In this document: one piece after another, positions 1-8,186 of the stretch
Position numbering within the stretch: the first letter of the stretch is position 1
Layout: each line of letters opens with the position of its first letter
NCBI GenBank assembly: GCA_965248765.1
Contig: CBDFKF010000004.1
Location: 2,666,001-2,730,000, forward strand
Reading direction: 5' to 3'
Origin: CBDFKF01 sp965248765
GTDB lineage: Bacteria; Pseudomonadota; Alphaproteobacteria; VGEJ01
DNA length: 64,000 nt
The notes under the pieces: model-generated
Told to the model about the DNA's origin: nothing
The model's input: only the letters and a program-made list of their open reading frames with translations
Database searches by the model: none
Translations under genes and position numbers: made by a program

Positions 1-420
1 GAACTTCGGCTCGATTGGAAACTCGGTTTCGAGGACTCCGAGTCGACGGGCGGCCGTCGCCAGCATCTCTGGCAGTCGGTGATAGGTCTGTGGACCGAAG
101 ACGATGTCGACGCATGGTGCCCGACGCCGCATCTCCTCGCCTTCGGCCTGGGCGACGCAGCCGCCGACCGCGATGGTCATGCCGCGGCCCGAGCCCATCC
201 GCGCCTCCTTGAGCCGGCGCAATCGCCCGAGCTCTGAGTAGATCTTCTCGGCCGCCTTCTCGCGGATGTGACAGGTATTGAGGATGACCAGATCGGCATC
301 CTCCGGGCCGTCGATTACGCGATAGCCGTGCGGTGCCAGGACGTCCGCCATGCGGGCGGAGTCATAGACGTTCATCTGGCAGCCGTATGTCTGGATATAG
401 AGTGTCTTCGGCAACGGCAA
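1..420 (-). CDS. miaB: tRNA-2-methylthio-N6-dimethylallyladenosine synthase, N-terminal part (runs off left edge)
   Basis: MiaB is the radical-SAM methylthiotransferase that adds the 2-methylthio group to i6A37 in tRNAs reading UNN codons. Only the N-terminal UPF0004 domain is in the window. It shows the three cluster-binding cysteines in their usual settings: YGCQMN near the start, NTCHIREKA, and GCVAQAEGE, followed by FGPQTYHRLPEML. The radical-SAM CxxxCxxC and TRAM domains would lie beyond base 1. No ATG fits in frame. A TTG at 420 preceded by an AGGGG-type ribosome site is the best start, with a second TTG at 414. It is the last visible gene of the minus-strand run tsaB-rimI-mucR-plsC-miaB, an arrangement common in alphaproteobacteria. 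Confidence 0.93.
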   Translation of the reverse strand, partial: MPLPKTLYIQTYGCQMNVYDSARMADVLAPHGYRVIDGPEDADLVILNTCHIREKAAEKIYSELGRLRRLKEARMGSGRGMTIAVGGCVAQAEGEEMRRRAPCVDIVFGPQTYHRLPEMLATAARRLGVLETEFPIEPKF

Positions 421-517
421 TATCGCCCCTACGGCGGCGGCCTGGTCTCCATCCCATCGGACCGGACCGGACAAGGGCGCCACTGCCAACCTAGCACCGG
501 GCCTTTCAGTGTCAAGC

Positions 518-1363
518 TCACCGCGGGTGAGCGGCGATCGGTGCTGATCCGGCCGCGCCGGTTGCCGTCGGCACCGGACTCGCGGGTCGCGGCCGGCCCG
601 CGAGCGCGCTCGAGACGCCTTCGCGCACCACCGCCTCGCAGTGAGCGGACAATATTTTGCGCGAGGCGAACCCGGCGATCGTCGTCACCGGATGGAATTG
701 CACGACCGCGGTCACCGGACCGAGGCCAAGCGCCTGCCACAGGTGCGAGCCGAGTTCCATATCGCCGTACCACGTGAAGTACGGCCTCATGTGGCGCCCC
801 ATGGGCAGATGGTTTATGCGCGTGTAGGCGACAGAGACCGGCTGCACCACCAAGGGCATCCCTTTGATCGGCTTCTCGGCTACGCCAAAAAAAGAGCTCT
901 TGAAGGGGAGCACCCTGTTGCCGTCACTGCTTGTCCCCTCCGGAAACAGGATCAGATTATCGCCCGTTTCGAGGCGATTCAGCATCTCGTCTCGATGCTC
1001 TGCCGAGTGCCGCGCCTTGCGCACCACGAACACGGAGCGCTGGAGTTTGGCAAGGAGTCCCACGCCGGGCCAGCTCGCCACCTCTTTTTTGGCGACGAAG
1101 GAACCGGGAATGACCGCACTCAACACGATGATATCGAGCCACGAGCTGTGATTGACCGCGTACAGCGTGGATCCGCCCGACCACCGCTTGCCGATCACGT
1201 CGATCTTCAAGCCTATGATGCGGGCGACGCCACGGTGATAGAAGTGCGGCAGGTTCTCCGCCAAGCGACGACGAAGGAGGAGGCCGTAGCACTGCACCGG
1301 TAGCAGCAACAGCGTCCACAGCAGTACTACCACCATGCAGTAAGCCGCACGGGCAGACTTCAT
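518..1363 (-). CDS. plsC: 1-acyl-sn-glycerol-3-phosphate acyltransferase
   Basis: This enzyme acylates lysophosphatidic acid at sn-2 to give phosphatidic acid, the second acylation of phospholipid synthesis, at the inner membrane. The 281-residue protein has an N-terminal hydrophobic segment (about residues 9-30). It then carries the PlsC motifs: NHSSWLD, the HX4D catalytic pair H72/D77, and FPEGT at 140-144. The C-terminal about 25 residues are Ala/Pro-rich and look like an unstructured tail. The ATG at 1363 has a GGAGAGG ribosome site just upstream. It lies between the mucR-like gene (34 bp upstream) and miaB, on the same strand. Confidence 0.93.
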   Translation of the reverse strand: MKSARAAYCMVVVLLWTLLLLPVQCYGLLLRRRLAENLPHFYHRGVARIIGLKIDVIGKRWSGGSTLYAVNHSSWLDIIVLSAVIPGSFVAKKEVASWPGVGLLAKLQRSVFVVRKARHSAEHRDEMLNRLETGDNLILFPEGTSSDGNRVLPFKSSFFGVAEKPIKGMPLVVQPVSVAYTRINHLPMGRHMRPYFTWYGDMELGSHLWQALGLGPVTAVVQFHPVTTIAGFASRKILSAHCEAVVREGVSSALAGRPRPASPVPTATGAAGSAPIAAHPR

Positions 1364-1397
1364 GGCCCTCTCCGCCCGCGTGTGTAGCGCGCCGCTC

Positions 1398-1820
1398 TCA
1401 GCGCCGGCGGCGTCGGCTCCGCTTCGTCCCGAGACCGATCTTCTTGGCCAGCTCGCTGCGCTGTGCCGCGTAGTTGGGCGCCACCATCGGGTAGTCCGGC
1501 GCCAAGTTCCAACGCTCGCGGTACTCCTCAGGCGTCATGTTGTAGCGAGTCTTGATATGACGCTTGAGCATCTTCAGCTTCTTGCCGTCCTCGAGACAAA
1601 CGATGTAGTCGGGTGTCACCGACTTCTTGACCGAGACCGCCGGCTGCCGCCGCGACGGCGCACTGGCAGCGGTGTTGCTGCCCGCGTTCGCGAGAGCGGC
1701 ATACACGTGTTGGATCAGTTGGGGTAGCTCGCCAACCTGCACGGGGTTGTTGGACACGTGCGATGACACGATGTCGGTGGTGAGCGCGAGCAGTTCGTTA
1801 GGCTCGGTTTGATCAGGCAT
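1398..1820 (-). CDS. mucR: MucR/Ros family transcriptional regulator
   Basis: MucR/Ros proteins are alphaproteobacterial zinc-finger-like regulators that bind AT-rich promoters and control exopolysaccharide, motility and cell-cycle genes; many repress their own gene. This 140-residue protein has the conserved C-terminal core: CLEDGKKLKMLKRH, then TPEEYRERW, DYPMVAPNYA and a basic KKIGLG tail ending in a run of arginines. The finger is atypical: the second Cys of the CxxC pair is Asp, and a later expected His position (HIKTRY) is Arg. This is seen in other MucR-like proteins, so classical zinc binding is doubtful. The upstream gap 1821-2055 is AT-rich for this window and is the obvious place for its promoter and self-operator. 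Confidence 0.92.
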   Translation of the reverse strand: MPDQTEPNELLALTTDIVSSHVSNNPVQVGELPQLIQHVYAALANAGSNTAASAPSRRQPAVSVKKSVTPDYIVCLEDGKKLKMLKRHIKTRYNMTPEEYRERWNLAPDYPMVAPNYAAQRSELAKKIGLGTKRSRRRRR

Positions 1821-2055
1821 CGGCGTGGCTCATCTTCTGCATGAAAACTCGTGCGCGTATATATGAATTCTTTGTGTCGTTAGCAACCACAATGTCTCCG
1901 AGGCAAATCGTCTGACTATCGGCCATCTGCCGAAGTCAAACCCAGCAACACGGCGCCTCGTCATTAAGCATATCTTCTTGGGACCACGTCAGGCGACGCC
2001 AGCTCGACGTTTCGTGGCTTTCAATACCGTCGAACTCTGCTTCTGAGCAGCGAAG

Positions 2056-2550
2056 CTACTGCGTTAGGTCAGCGCGCAGCACCAGGGCGTCGGTGCGGCC
2101 GCCGGCGTCAGCCCGGTAATAACGCCGCCGCCGGCCGATCTCGCGGAACCCGCAGGCTTCGTAGACGCGTCGTGCCGCCGCGTTTGTCTCGGCCACCTCC
2201 AACAATAGTCGGCGCGCGCCGGCCGTCCCCGCACGTTCCTGGCACGCGCGTACGAGAGCCGCGGCCACGCCTTTGTGTCGCCATCGATCGAGAACGCCGA
2301 GCGACAGGACCTCGGCTTCCTCCTGCACGATGTGGCCGAGCAGAAAACCCACCGGCTCGCCGTCTCGTTGCGTCACCGCAAGGAGCAGGAGGCTTCCGGC
2401 CCGTGCCAAGAGGTGACGCATCGCCTCGGCGCCCCAATCGCTGTCGAAGCAGGCTGCTTGCAACGCGGCGACGACTTCCGCACCGCCATTCGCGGCCTGC
2501 CGAACGATCCGGACGGGCACAACCTTAGCCACGTGCGGGGAGCTTGGCAT
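2056..2550 (-). CDS. rimI: GNAT acetyltransferase, ribosomal protein bS18 alanine N-acetyltransferase type
   Basis: RimI acetylates the N-terminal alanine of ribosomal protein S18; homologues next to tsaB may serve other substrates. The sequence has a GNAT fold: LLGHIVQEEAEVLSLGVLDRWRHKGVAAALV (beta4, then a partial acetyl-CoA loop WRHKGVAAAL in place of the classical R/QxxGxG/A), and LEVAETNAAARRVYEACGF near the end, a typical RimI signature. ATG at 2550 gives 164 residues and a 26-bp overlap with tsaB. A GTG at 2532 would give an 8-bp overlap and 158 residues. Neither has a convincing ribosome site, so the start is open. It is co-transcribed downstream of tsaB. Confidence 0.88.
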   Translation of the reverse strand: MPSSPHVAKVVPVRIVRQAANGGAEVVAALQAACFDSDWGAEAMRHLLARAGSLLLLAVTQRDGEPVGFLLGHIVQEEAEVLSLGVLDRWRHKGVAAALVRACQERAGTAGARRLLLEVAETNAAARRVYEACGFREIGRRRRYYRADAGGRTDALVLRADLTQ

Positions 2551-3217
2551 CCGGCGAGCGGAGATAGAGGGGTGCCGGTGGCGCATTGATCGCGGCGGTG
2601 CCGTGATGGGCGATCCGCACCGCCGCGAGCGCGGCGAGGCTTGCCGCATCCGGCGTGCCGGGCACCGGTACCGTGCGCCAACGCGCCCAAGATACCATCG
2701 GCTCGACGACCGGCACGCCGTTGCCAACGACGATGCCGCCGTCCCGCGACGCCAGGTCCGCGAGGTCGCTGATTGCCATCAATACCGGCTCGAACAGCGG
2801 TTTCAGATCGCGGTCGTCTTTCTCGAACCCCTGCGCATAGACCGACTCGCGCCGCGCATCCAGTACCGCCATGATTGGCTCAGCGCCATCCACATGGCCG
2901 AGAGCCGCGAACGCCACGACCTCAAGCGAATTCAATCCGAGGACCGGCACCGCGGCGGCCAAACCGATCCCGCGCGCGGCCGCAAGGCCGATGCGGAGGC
3001 CGGTGAAGCTCCCGGGCCCCCGCGTCACCGCCACGGCGTCGAGATCGCCATAGGTCATCGCCGCCTCCGCCATCACCCGCTCGATCATCGGCACGAGCGC
3101 TTCGGCGTGACCGGCGCGGCGCACTTGCCGGGCGCTGGTCACAGCGCCATCGTCCCACACGGCTGCTGAACAGGCGTCGAGGACGGTGTCGAAGCCGAGT
3201 ATCCGCAGGCGGCTCAC
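2525..3217 (-). CDS. tsaB: tRNA threonylcarbamoyladenosine biosynthesis protein TsaB
   Basis: TsaB is the inactive ASKHA-fold partner of TsaD in making t6A37 on ANN-decoding tRNAs. The sequence begins with the ASKHA phosphate-1-like strand RILGFDTVLDACSAAV. It carries the family hallmark RGPGSFTGLRIG at about residues 66-76, followed by AAARGIGLAAAVPVLGLNSLE. The end PLYLRSPDAK is also typical of TsaB. The GTG at 3217 overlaps the upstream nitroreductase stop as GTGA; another GTG at 3229 is in frame. Its neighbour rimI downstream is the usual partner. Confidence 0.94.
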   Translation of the reverse strand: MSRLRILGFDTVLDACSAAVWDDGAVTSARQVRRAGHAEALVPMIERVMAEAAMTYGDLDAVAVTRGPGSFTGLRIGLAAARGIGLAAAVPVLGLNSLEVVAFAALGHVDGAEPIMAVLDARRESVYAQGFEKDDRDLKPLFEPVLMAISDLADLASRDGGIVVGNGVPVVEPMVSWARWRTVPVPGTPDAASLAALAAVRIAHHGTAAINAPPAPLYLRSPDAKLPARG

Positions 3218-3792
3218 AGAATTGCGCACGCCACCCCGAAATCGTGCCGGGGTGCGCGGGCGCGCAGTCCGGTCGGATCACCGTGGCCGAGGTTGATCAG
3301 GAAGTTGGATTTGCAGCGACCATTGGGGAAAAACGTCGCGTCCAGTTTGGTGTTGTCGAAGCCCGACATCGGACCGCAGTCGAGGCCGAGCGCCCGCGCG
3401 GCGATGATGAGATACGCGCCCTGCAGGGTGCCGTTGCGAAAGGCGGTCGACTGCGCTTCATCCTGATCGGCCGCGAAGCCGGCGGCCATGTCGGCGTTCG
3501 CCATCAGCTCATAGAAACGGAGGTCGTGAGCGACGATGACTGTGGCATCGGCGGTCATCGTCTTGTCGACATTGCCGGCCGCAAGACAGGGCTTGAGCCA
3601 CTCCTTCGCCTCCGTCGAGACGATGAACGTGAAACGTGCCGGCTGGCAGTTCGCGCTGGTCGGCCCCAGCCGGGCAAGCTCGTATAACCGCTCCAGTACT
3701 GGCTCAGTCATCGCCTGCGGATGCCACTGGCGATACGTTCTAGCCTCGCCAAAAAGGACGTCGAGTCCCGAGTCGTCTAACACTTCGTTCAC
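3214..3792 (-). CDS. nitroreductase family protein, RutE/malonic semialdehyde reductase-like
   Basis: This is a flavin-dependent NAD(P)H reductase of the RutE/YdfG-like nitroreductase subgroup, whose E. coli member reduces malonic semialdehyde to 3-hydroxypropionate. The 192-residue protein has the group motifs GPTSANCQPARF (43-54), the ADATVIVAHDLRFYE region, NGTLQGAYLIIAARALGLD and GPMSGFDN, then KSNFLINLGHGDP. The start chosen is GTG at 3792 because a strong GGAGGA lies 8 bases upstream; longer in-frame extension is arginine-rich and unlike the family. It heads the minus-strand run leading to tsaB. No other pyrimidine-degradation (rut) gene is nearby, so the physiological substrate is unknown. 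Confidence 0.85.
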   Translation of the reverse strand: MNEVLDDSGLDVLFGEARTYRQWHPQAMTEPVLERLYELARLGPTSANCQPARFTFIVSTEAKEWLKPCLAAGNVDKTMTADATVIVAHDLRFYELMANADMAAGFAADQDEAQSTAFRNGTLQGAYLIIAARALGLDCGPMSGFDNTKLDATFFPNGRCKSNFLINLGHGDPTGLRARAPRHDFGVACAIL

Positions 3793-3941
3793 GGTCTTGC
3801 TCCTCCGTCGCCGCCGTCCCCGGAGCCTTGCGCGCCATCGCGGCACTCGCAAGGCCGCGCCTTGCCTTGTCCTGCGCTGGATTTGGGCTTCTGTTTGAAC
3901 ACGGCCTCGACCATACTCGCAACGCCGAGGCTTGGAGATCG

Positions 3942-4982
3942 ATGCGCCGCTTTGTGTCCGTTGCAACGTCTTCGTTGTTCGCGGTGCCCGTGTTGGCCGC
4001 TCTGTTGGCCGTCGCGCCGGCGGCTGTCGCTGGCGATGGCGCTACGATCTTCATCTATCACCGGTTCGCCGAGCGTGGATTGCCGTCGACCAACATCCGC
4101 ATAGAGCAGTTCGAGGCTCATCTCGCCGAGATCGAGACCGGCGGCTATCATGTCCTCCCGCTTCTCGACATCATCGCGAGCTTCGAGAGGGGCGAGAGCC
4201 TTCCCGATCGCGCCGTGGCCATCACCATCGACGATGCGTTTCTCTCGGTCTACACCGAGGCCTGGCCACGGTTGAAGGCGGCCGGCCTGCCGTTCACGCT
4301 GTTCGTGGCCACCGATCCGGTGGACAACCAGACACCGGGCTACATGACCTGGGATCATCTCCGCGAACTCGTCGCTGGCGGCGTGACGATTGGCCACCAC
4401 ACTCTCTCGCACCGCAGGATGCACGAGAACAGCCGCGAACAGAACGAGGCCGAGATCCGCGCCGCGAACGCCCGCTTCGCCGCTGAGCTCGGCATCACAC
4501 CGGAGCTGCTCGCCTATCCCTTCGGTGAGTACACCCTCGCCGACAGGGAGACCGTCGCTGCGGCCGGGTTTCGCGCCGCGTTCGGGCAGCACTCGGGTGT
4601 AGCCCACGCCGCCGAGGATCGCTGGGCGTTGCCGCGCTTCGCCATGAACGAGAAGTATGGCAGCATCATTCGTTTCCGCCTGGGTGCGAACGCGCTGCCG
4701 CTGCCGGTCAGCGAAGTCATCCCGGCCGATCCGTATCTCACCAGCAACCGGCCTCAGCTTGGTTTCACCGTCGATCCCAGCGTCGGCGACCTCAGCCGGC
4801 TCGCCTGCTTCGCCTCCCACGAGACGACGCCGGCTCGGCTCGAGCGCCTCGGCGAGCGCCGGATCGAGGTGCGCGTGACCCAACCGTTTCCGCCCGGCCG
4901 CGGGCGAATCAATTGCACCCTGCCCTCTGGCGAAGGCCGCTGGCGTTGGTTCGGGACCCAGTTCATCATTCCGCCGGGCTGA
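3942..4982 (+). CDS. secreted polysaccharide deacetylase (NodB homology domain)
   Basis: This is a carbohydrate esterase family 4 protein, expected to remove N- or O-acetyl groups from an envelope polysaccharide. A clear signal peptide fills residues 1-30 (MRRFV, hydrophobic core, ending AVAG), so it acts outside the cytoplasm. The NodB core is present: TIDDAF at 95-100 carries the two aspartates, HTLSH at 153-157 gives the metal-binding histidines, and AYPFGEY is motif 3. Motif 1 is unusual in having DDA where DDG is normal. The C-terminal about 100 residues (from NRPQLGF) form an extra beta-rich region of unknown role. ATG 3942 has GGAG upstream. It is divergent from the nitroreductase gene. 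Confidence 0.88.
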   Translation: MRRFVSVATSSLFAVPVLAALLAVAPAAVAGDGATIFIYHRFAERGLPSTNIRIEQFEAHLAEIETGGYHVLPLLDIIASFERGESLPDRAVAITIDDAFLSVYTEAWPRLKAAGLPFTLFVATDPVDNQTPGYMTWDHLRELVAGGVTIGHHTLSHRRMHENSREQNEAEIRAANARFAAELGITPELLAYPFGEYTLADRETVAAAGFRAAFGQHSGVAHAAEDRWALPRFAMNEKYGSIIRFRLGANALPLPVSEVIPADPYLTSNRPQLGFTVDPSVGDLSRLACFASHETTPARLERLGERRIEVRVTQPFPPGRGRINCTLPSGEGRWRWFGTQFIIPPG

Positions 4983-5028
4983 GCGCCTGGCGCCTCGAAC
5001 GGCGCCGGGCACCGCTAGGAGATCCGCG

Positions 5029-5799
5029 ATGTATCGTGACAACCGACTAAAGGCACGGCTCCAGGCCGGTCACAAGTGCCAGGGCTGCTGGCTGTGGCTC
5101 GGCAGCGCCGATGCCGCTGAGGTCCTTGCGCTCGCCGGCTTCGATGTGCTGATGATCGACCACGAGCACGGGCCGGGCAACTTCAAGACCGCGATCGACG
5201 TCATGCGTGCCGCCGCGGTCGGCGGGGCGACGCTTGTCATGCGAGTCGAGTCGGATGACCCCACCTACCTCAAACGCGCCCTCGATGCCGGCGTCGAAGG
5301 GGTCATGATCCCGGGCATCGAAAGTGCGGCACAGGCACAGGCTGCGGTGCGCGCCTGCCGCTACCCGCCCCTCGGCAACCGCGGCGCCGCCTTCAGCGCG
5401 ACCAGAGCATCGGACTACGGCATGCGCGCGGCGGACTACGCCAAGACCGCGGCCGATAATCTGTTGATCATCGGACAGATCGAATCGGCGACGGCGGTGA
5501 AGAACGCTGCGGAGATCGCGGCGGTCGACGGCATCGATGTGCTGTTCATTGGGCCGACCGACCTGTCCGGCAGCGTCCACAAGCTGATGGCGTTTGACGA
5601 TGCCGAGGTGATCGGGTTGATCGCCGAGGCCGAGCGCAGCATCAAGCAGTCGGGCAAAAAGCTCGGCGGGATCGTGATGGCCGGGGAGAAGATTGCCGAA
5701 AAGTTCGAGCGCGGCTACGACCTTTTGGTCGCCGGCGGCGATGTGACGTTCCTACGCGACGGCGCCAAGGCCCTGCGCGCAGCCGCGGCGCTCGAGTAG
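5029..5799 (+). CDS. HpcH/HpaI aldolase family protein
   Basis: This is a class II, metal-dependent pyruvate aldolase of the HpcH/HpaI family, which splits or forms 2-keto-3-deoxy acids such as 2-keto-3-deoxy sugar acids or 4-hydroxy-2-ketoheptanedioate. In 256 residues it shows the catalytic DHEHG loop (44-48), VMRVESDDP with the substrate arginine, the PGIESA strand, the metal Glu in IGQIES, and the second metal Asp region FIGPTDLSGS. AGGAG stands 7 bases before the ATG. It follows the deacetylase by 46 bp and could share its transcript. No pathway partner is nearby, so the substrate cannot be named. Confidence 0.88.
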   Translation: MYRDNRLKARLQAGHKCQGCWLWLGSADAAEVLALAGFDVLMIDHEHGPGNFKTAIDVMRAAAVGGATLVMRVESDDPTYLKRALDAGVEGVMIPGIESAAQAQAAVRACRYPPLGNRGAAFSATRASDYGMRAADYAKTAADNLLIIGQIESATAVKNAAEIAAVDGIDVLFIGPTDLSGSVHKLMAFDDAEVIGLIAEAERSIKQSGKKLGGIVMAGEKIAEKFERGYDLLVAGGDVTFLRDGAKALRAAAALE

Positions 5800-5805
5800 C
5801 CGGTG

Positions 5806-6828
5806 CTAGCCCTCGACGCGCCAGGCCCGAGGCGTCAACGCCAGGTTCACGCCATCGAACCGCTCGAGGCCGTTGACCCTGATAATCGAGCGAATGGTCT
5901 TCACGTAGGCTTCGCCGCGCTCCGAATACTTGTGCAGCGTTCCGGCTAGCACGGGCCCGCTCAACAGCTCGCTACGCGCGCGCATCTGCGCGCGGACGCG
6001 GCGGAACCGATCGTAGGCCCAGTGGGTGTTGAGATTGAGCATGTATCTCGCCACCGAGTAATGCAGACCGTCGAAAGCCACCACCTCGTGGCGTTTGTCC
6101 GCATCACGACGTTCCGGTACCAGACCCTCTCCGGCGACGAACGTGCGCTCCCCAAACACGGCGTTGCCCTCTTTGGCGAACCGCGAGGTGCCCCATCCCG
6201 ACTCCTCGGCGGCCTGGGCAAGCGCCAAGGAAGGCGGTACTACGTCGATTCGCTCAAGCAGAGCCTCAGGTTCGTCGGGCGAAACCCCGTAAAGCGTTGC
6301 AATCGAGGTCAACCACCCCCGATCATGCGCGGCGACCTTCTGGCCGCTCGCCATGCGCGCCATAACACTCAACAGGCGGCGGCGCTCGCCCAGAATGACC
6401 TCGTTCGTACGCAGAATCAGTGGCAGGATCGCCTGGATGAACAACCTCTTCCGCTCGGCGACCGACGCATCCGACAGATCGTGCGGCAGTGTGGTCAGAA
6501 ACAGGCGAGGGACGTCGTTTCCGCCCTCGCGAATCTTGGCTAGGTCGTAGTTGACCTGCGAGAACGTGTCGGTCAGCGCGGCCGTATCGGCGACCTCCAC
6601 CGAAATCGTCACCAGCTTCGCGCGACGCGCGACATCCGTTTCCTGCGATGTCGAGTATGCGATCGGCGCACCATACGGATTGCTCGCGAGCGCCGCGCCG
6701 TAAAGGCCGGCAACACACAGCACGAGCACCGCCACCACGGATCGCGCCACGATCCGCCCCACGGTGCGATCTTCCAATCGCGCCGGAACTAGGTCCGACA
6801 AGGGGCTGCTTCCCCGCATGCTCCCCAT
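5806..6828 (-). CDS. Bax-like glucosaminidase domain protein
   Basis: This is a predicted peptidoglycan-active enzyme of the mannosyl-glycoprotein endo-beta-N-acetylglucosaminidase-like family (Bax group). A single N-terminal membrane anchor (VVAVLVLCVAGLYGAAL) follows a short cytoplasmic stretch, so the domain faces the periplasm. The catalytic region is LALAQAAEESGWGTSRFAKEGNAVFG, with the acid Glu in AAEESGWG, followed by HYSVARYMLNLNTHWAYDRFR and a YSERGEAYVKTIRSII tail, all typical of Bax. The start is uncertain: ATG at 6828 was chosen, TTG 6834 and ATG 6819 are in frame. It is convergent with the aldolase gene (6 bp apart). Confidence 0.85.
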   Translation of the reverse strand: MGSMRGSSPLSDLVPARLEDRTVGRIVARSVVAVLVLCVAGLYGAALASNPYGAPIAYSTSQETDVARRAKLVTISVEVADTAALTDTFSQVNYDLAKIREGGNDVPRLFLTTLPHDLSDASVAERKRLFIQAILPLILRTNEVILGERRRLLSVMARMASGQKVAAHDRGWLTSIATLYGVSPDEPEALLERIDVVPPSLALAQAAEESGWGTSRFAKEGNAVFGERTFVAGEGLVPERRDADKRHEVVAFDGLHYSVARYMLNLNTHWAYDRFRRVRAQMRARSELLSGPVLAGTLHKYSERGEAYVKTIRSIIRVNGLERFDGVNLALTPRAWRVEG

Positions 6829-6897
6829 CCACAAGTCGGGCTCAACATCATCAGCGGGCGCCGCGGGACGCTCGAACCACTACTCGAAATACCGGAA

Positions 6898-6937
6898 CGG
6901 CAACGTGCTCCGAGATCCGGCAATGTGCTCCGAGACC
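6898..6937. repeat. two tandem 20-bp repeats
   Basis: Two adjacent 20-base units begin CGGCAACGTGCTCCGAG and CGGCAATGTGCTCCGAG and differ at two positions. They lie in the gap between the Bax-like gene and the cyclase fragment. No other copy was noticed in the window. They may be regulatory or simply a slippage duplication. Confidence 0.6.
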
Positions 6938-7052
6938 CGGACACGGCCGCGATGAAGGCTGGCAGCACCTACCATGTTTGGGCTCGATTGTCGAGTGTAT
7001 GATTTCGGTTTGGCAGCTGATTACGCGATCACGCTTCGCCGCGGACGTACCG

Positions 7053-7649
7053 ATGATCGAGCGAAAACCCGTCCCACCGGAGCCCGAGACCGCAGACCAC
7101 GGCGATGCGGTAGCGGCTTGGATCACTGCGCACGGGGGGCGGCCGACAGAGCTTTCCGCGTTCGTCGCCACCTTTTGCGAACGCTTGGTCGCGGACGGGC
7201 GCCGTTCTGGCGGGTTAGTTGCGGCATTGTCGGCGGGCTGCACTCCGAGGTTCGCGCGCGCAATGCGGTGTGGCGCAACGGCGAAAGCGTTCGGCTGATT
7301 GAGCGTCCCCACGGCCTGGAAGAAACCGGCATGTATCGCCACAGCCCGTTCGCGGCGCTGCGCGAGGGAGCGGGGGGCTTCCGCCGTCGCCTCGATCGCC
7401 TCGAGCCGCCGTCGGAGTTCCCGATCTTGGACGAGTTGGCGGCCTCGGGCGGCACCGACTACGTCATCATGCCCGTCGTCTTCAGCGACGGCCGGACCAA
7501 CTACCTCTCCTGGGCGACCGACCGCCCCGCCGGCTTCGCCGCCGCAGAGCTCACTCGTCTCTACGATCCTCTGCCAGTTCGCGCTCGCCGAGGATCCGTC
7601 GGCCGGCCCCGCGACCTCGCCAACCGGTCAGGTCAGTTCGTCGATCTGA
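7053..7649 (+). pseudogene. remnant of a class III cyclase N-terminal regulatory domain, frameshifted and lacking the catalytic domain
   Basis: The reading starts at ATG 7053 (MIERKPVPPEPETADHG) and gives FVATFCERLVADG in one frame. It continues only in another frame from about 7195 as RAPFWRVSCGIVGGLHSEVRARN, VWRNGESVRLIERPHGLE, PILDELAASGGTDYVIMP and SDGRTNYLSWATDRP. Together these match the N-terminal domain that precedes the catalytic domain in many alphaproteobacterial adenylate cyclases. The break is at the G-rich stretch near 7195-7202. The match ends at LYDPLP near 7577; a possible second shift would restore the first frame and give a stop at 7647. No cyclase catalytic motif follows, because the universal stress protein gene occupies the opposite strand. 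It is most likely a dead remnant. Confidence 0.72.
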
Positions 7650-8116
7650 TCGTCGGTCAGCGTGCCGGGGACGATCGTGACCGGAACCCGCAAGCTTCCG
7701 GCCATCTGGCTGGCGAGCGAGCTAACGAGCGGGCCGGGGCCTTCTGGGCCGGATGCCGCACCGAGCACGAGGATGCTGATATCCGGGTCTTCCTCGATGT
7801 GGGCAAGCACCTGGTCGCGCTTCGTGCCCTCGCGAACGACCAGTTCGGGCATCAGCTCCGCCCACTCGTTAACCTCGGCCGCAAGATTCTGCAGAAGCGC
7901 TTCCGCTTCCTCGCGGGCCTCGTCCTGAATCAGTTCGCCGACCGCCACCCAGTGCTGGAAGTCCGCCGGCTCGATCACGCGAAGCAGCGTGACCCCGCCG
8001 CCAGTTTTCTTGGCTCGCCGGCAAGCGAAACGCAGCGCCACGCGGCACTCCGGCGTGTCGTCGACGCACACCAGGAATTTCCGGGTCGGGCTGGAGGCAG
8101 CGCCCCTTTCCGCCAT
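7628..8116 (-). CDS. universal stress protein (UspA family)
   Basis: This is a cytoplasmic single-domain Usp of 162 residues. It has the family opening strand KFLVCVDDTPECRVALRFACRRAKKTG, the LLRVIEPADFQHW segment after strand 2, and the nucleotide-loop region ILVLGAASG...SSLASQMAGSLRVPVTIVPG near the C terminus. The loop departs from a clean GxxGxxxxxxGS ATP signature, so ATP binding is uncertain. ATG 8116 was chosen because GAGAGGA precedes it; an upstream ATG at 8170 lacks this. In related genomes a Usp gene often sits near trpS, as here. Its 3' end overlaps the cyclase remnant by 22 bp in convergent orientation. Confidence 0.88.
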   Translation of the reverse strand: MAERGAASSPTRKFLVCVDDTPECRVALRFACRRAKKTGGGVTLLRVIEPADFQHWVAVGELIQDEAREEAEALLQNLAAEVNEWAELMPELVVREGTKRDQVLAHIEEDPDISILVLGAASGPEGPGPLVSSLASQMAGSLRVPVTIVPGTLTDDQIDELT

Positions 8117-8186
8117 CGCACCGATCCTCTCGTCTCCGACATCCTGCATCCTCGGGCGCATGCCCGGCAAGCGCCGCCAACCGGCG

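Noticed and set aside
1821..2055. A small gene in the gap between rimI and mucR
   Set aside because: No frame has a plausible start with a ribosome site or protein-like composition; the A+T-rich stretch is better explained as the mucR promoter.
3789..5042. A 417-codon open frame on the minus strand across the deacetylase gene
   Set aside because: The plus-strand reading has a signal peptide and NodB motifs; the minus reading has no recognisable domain.
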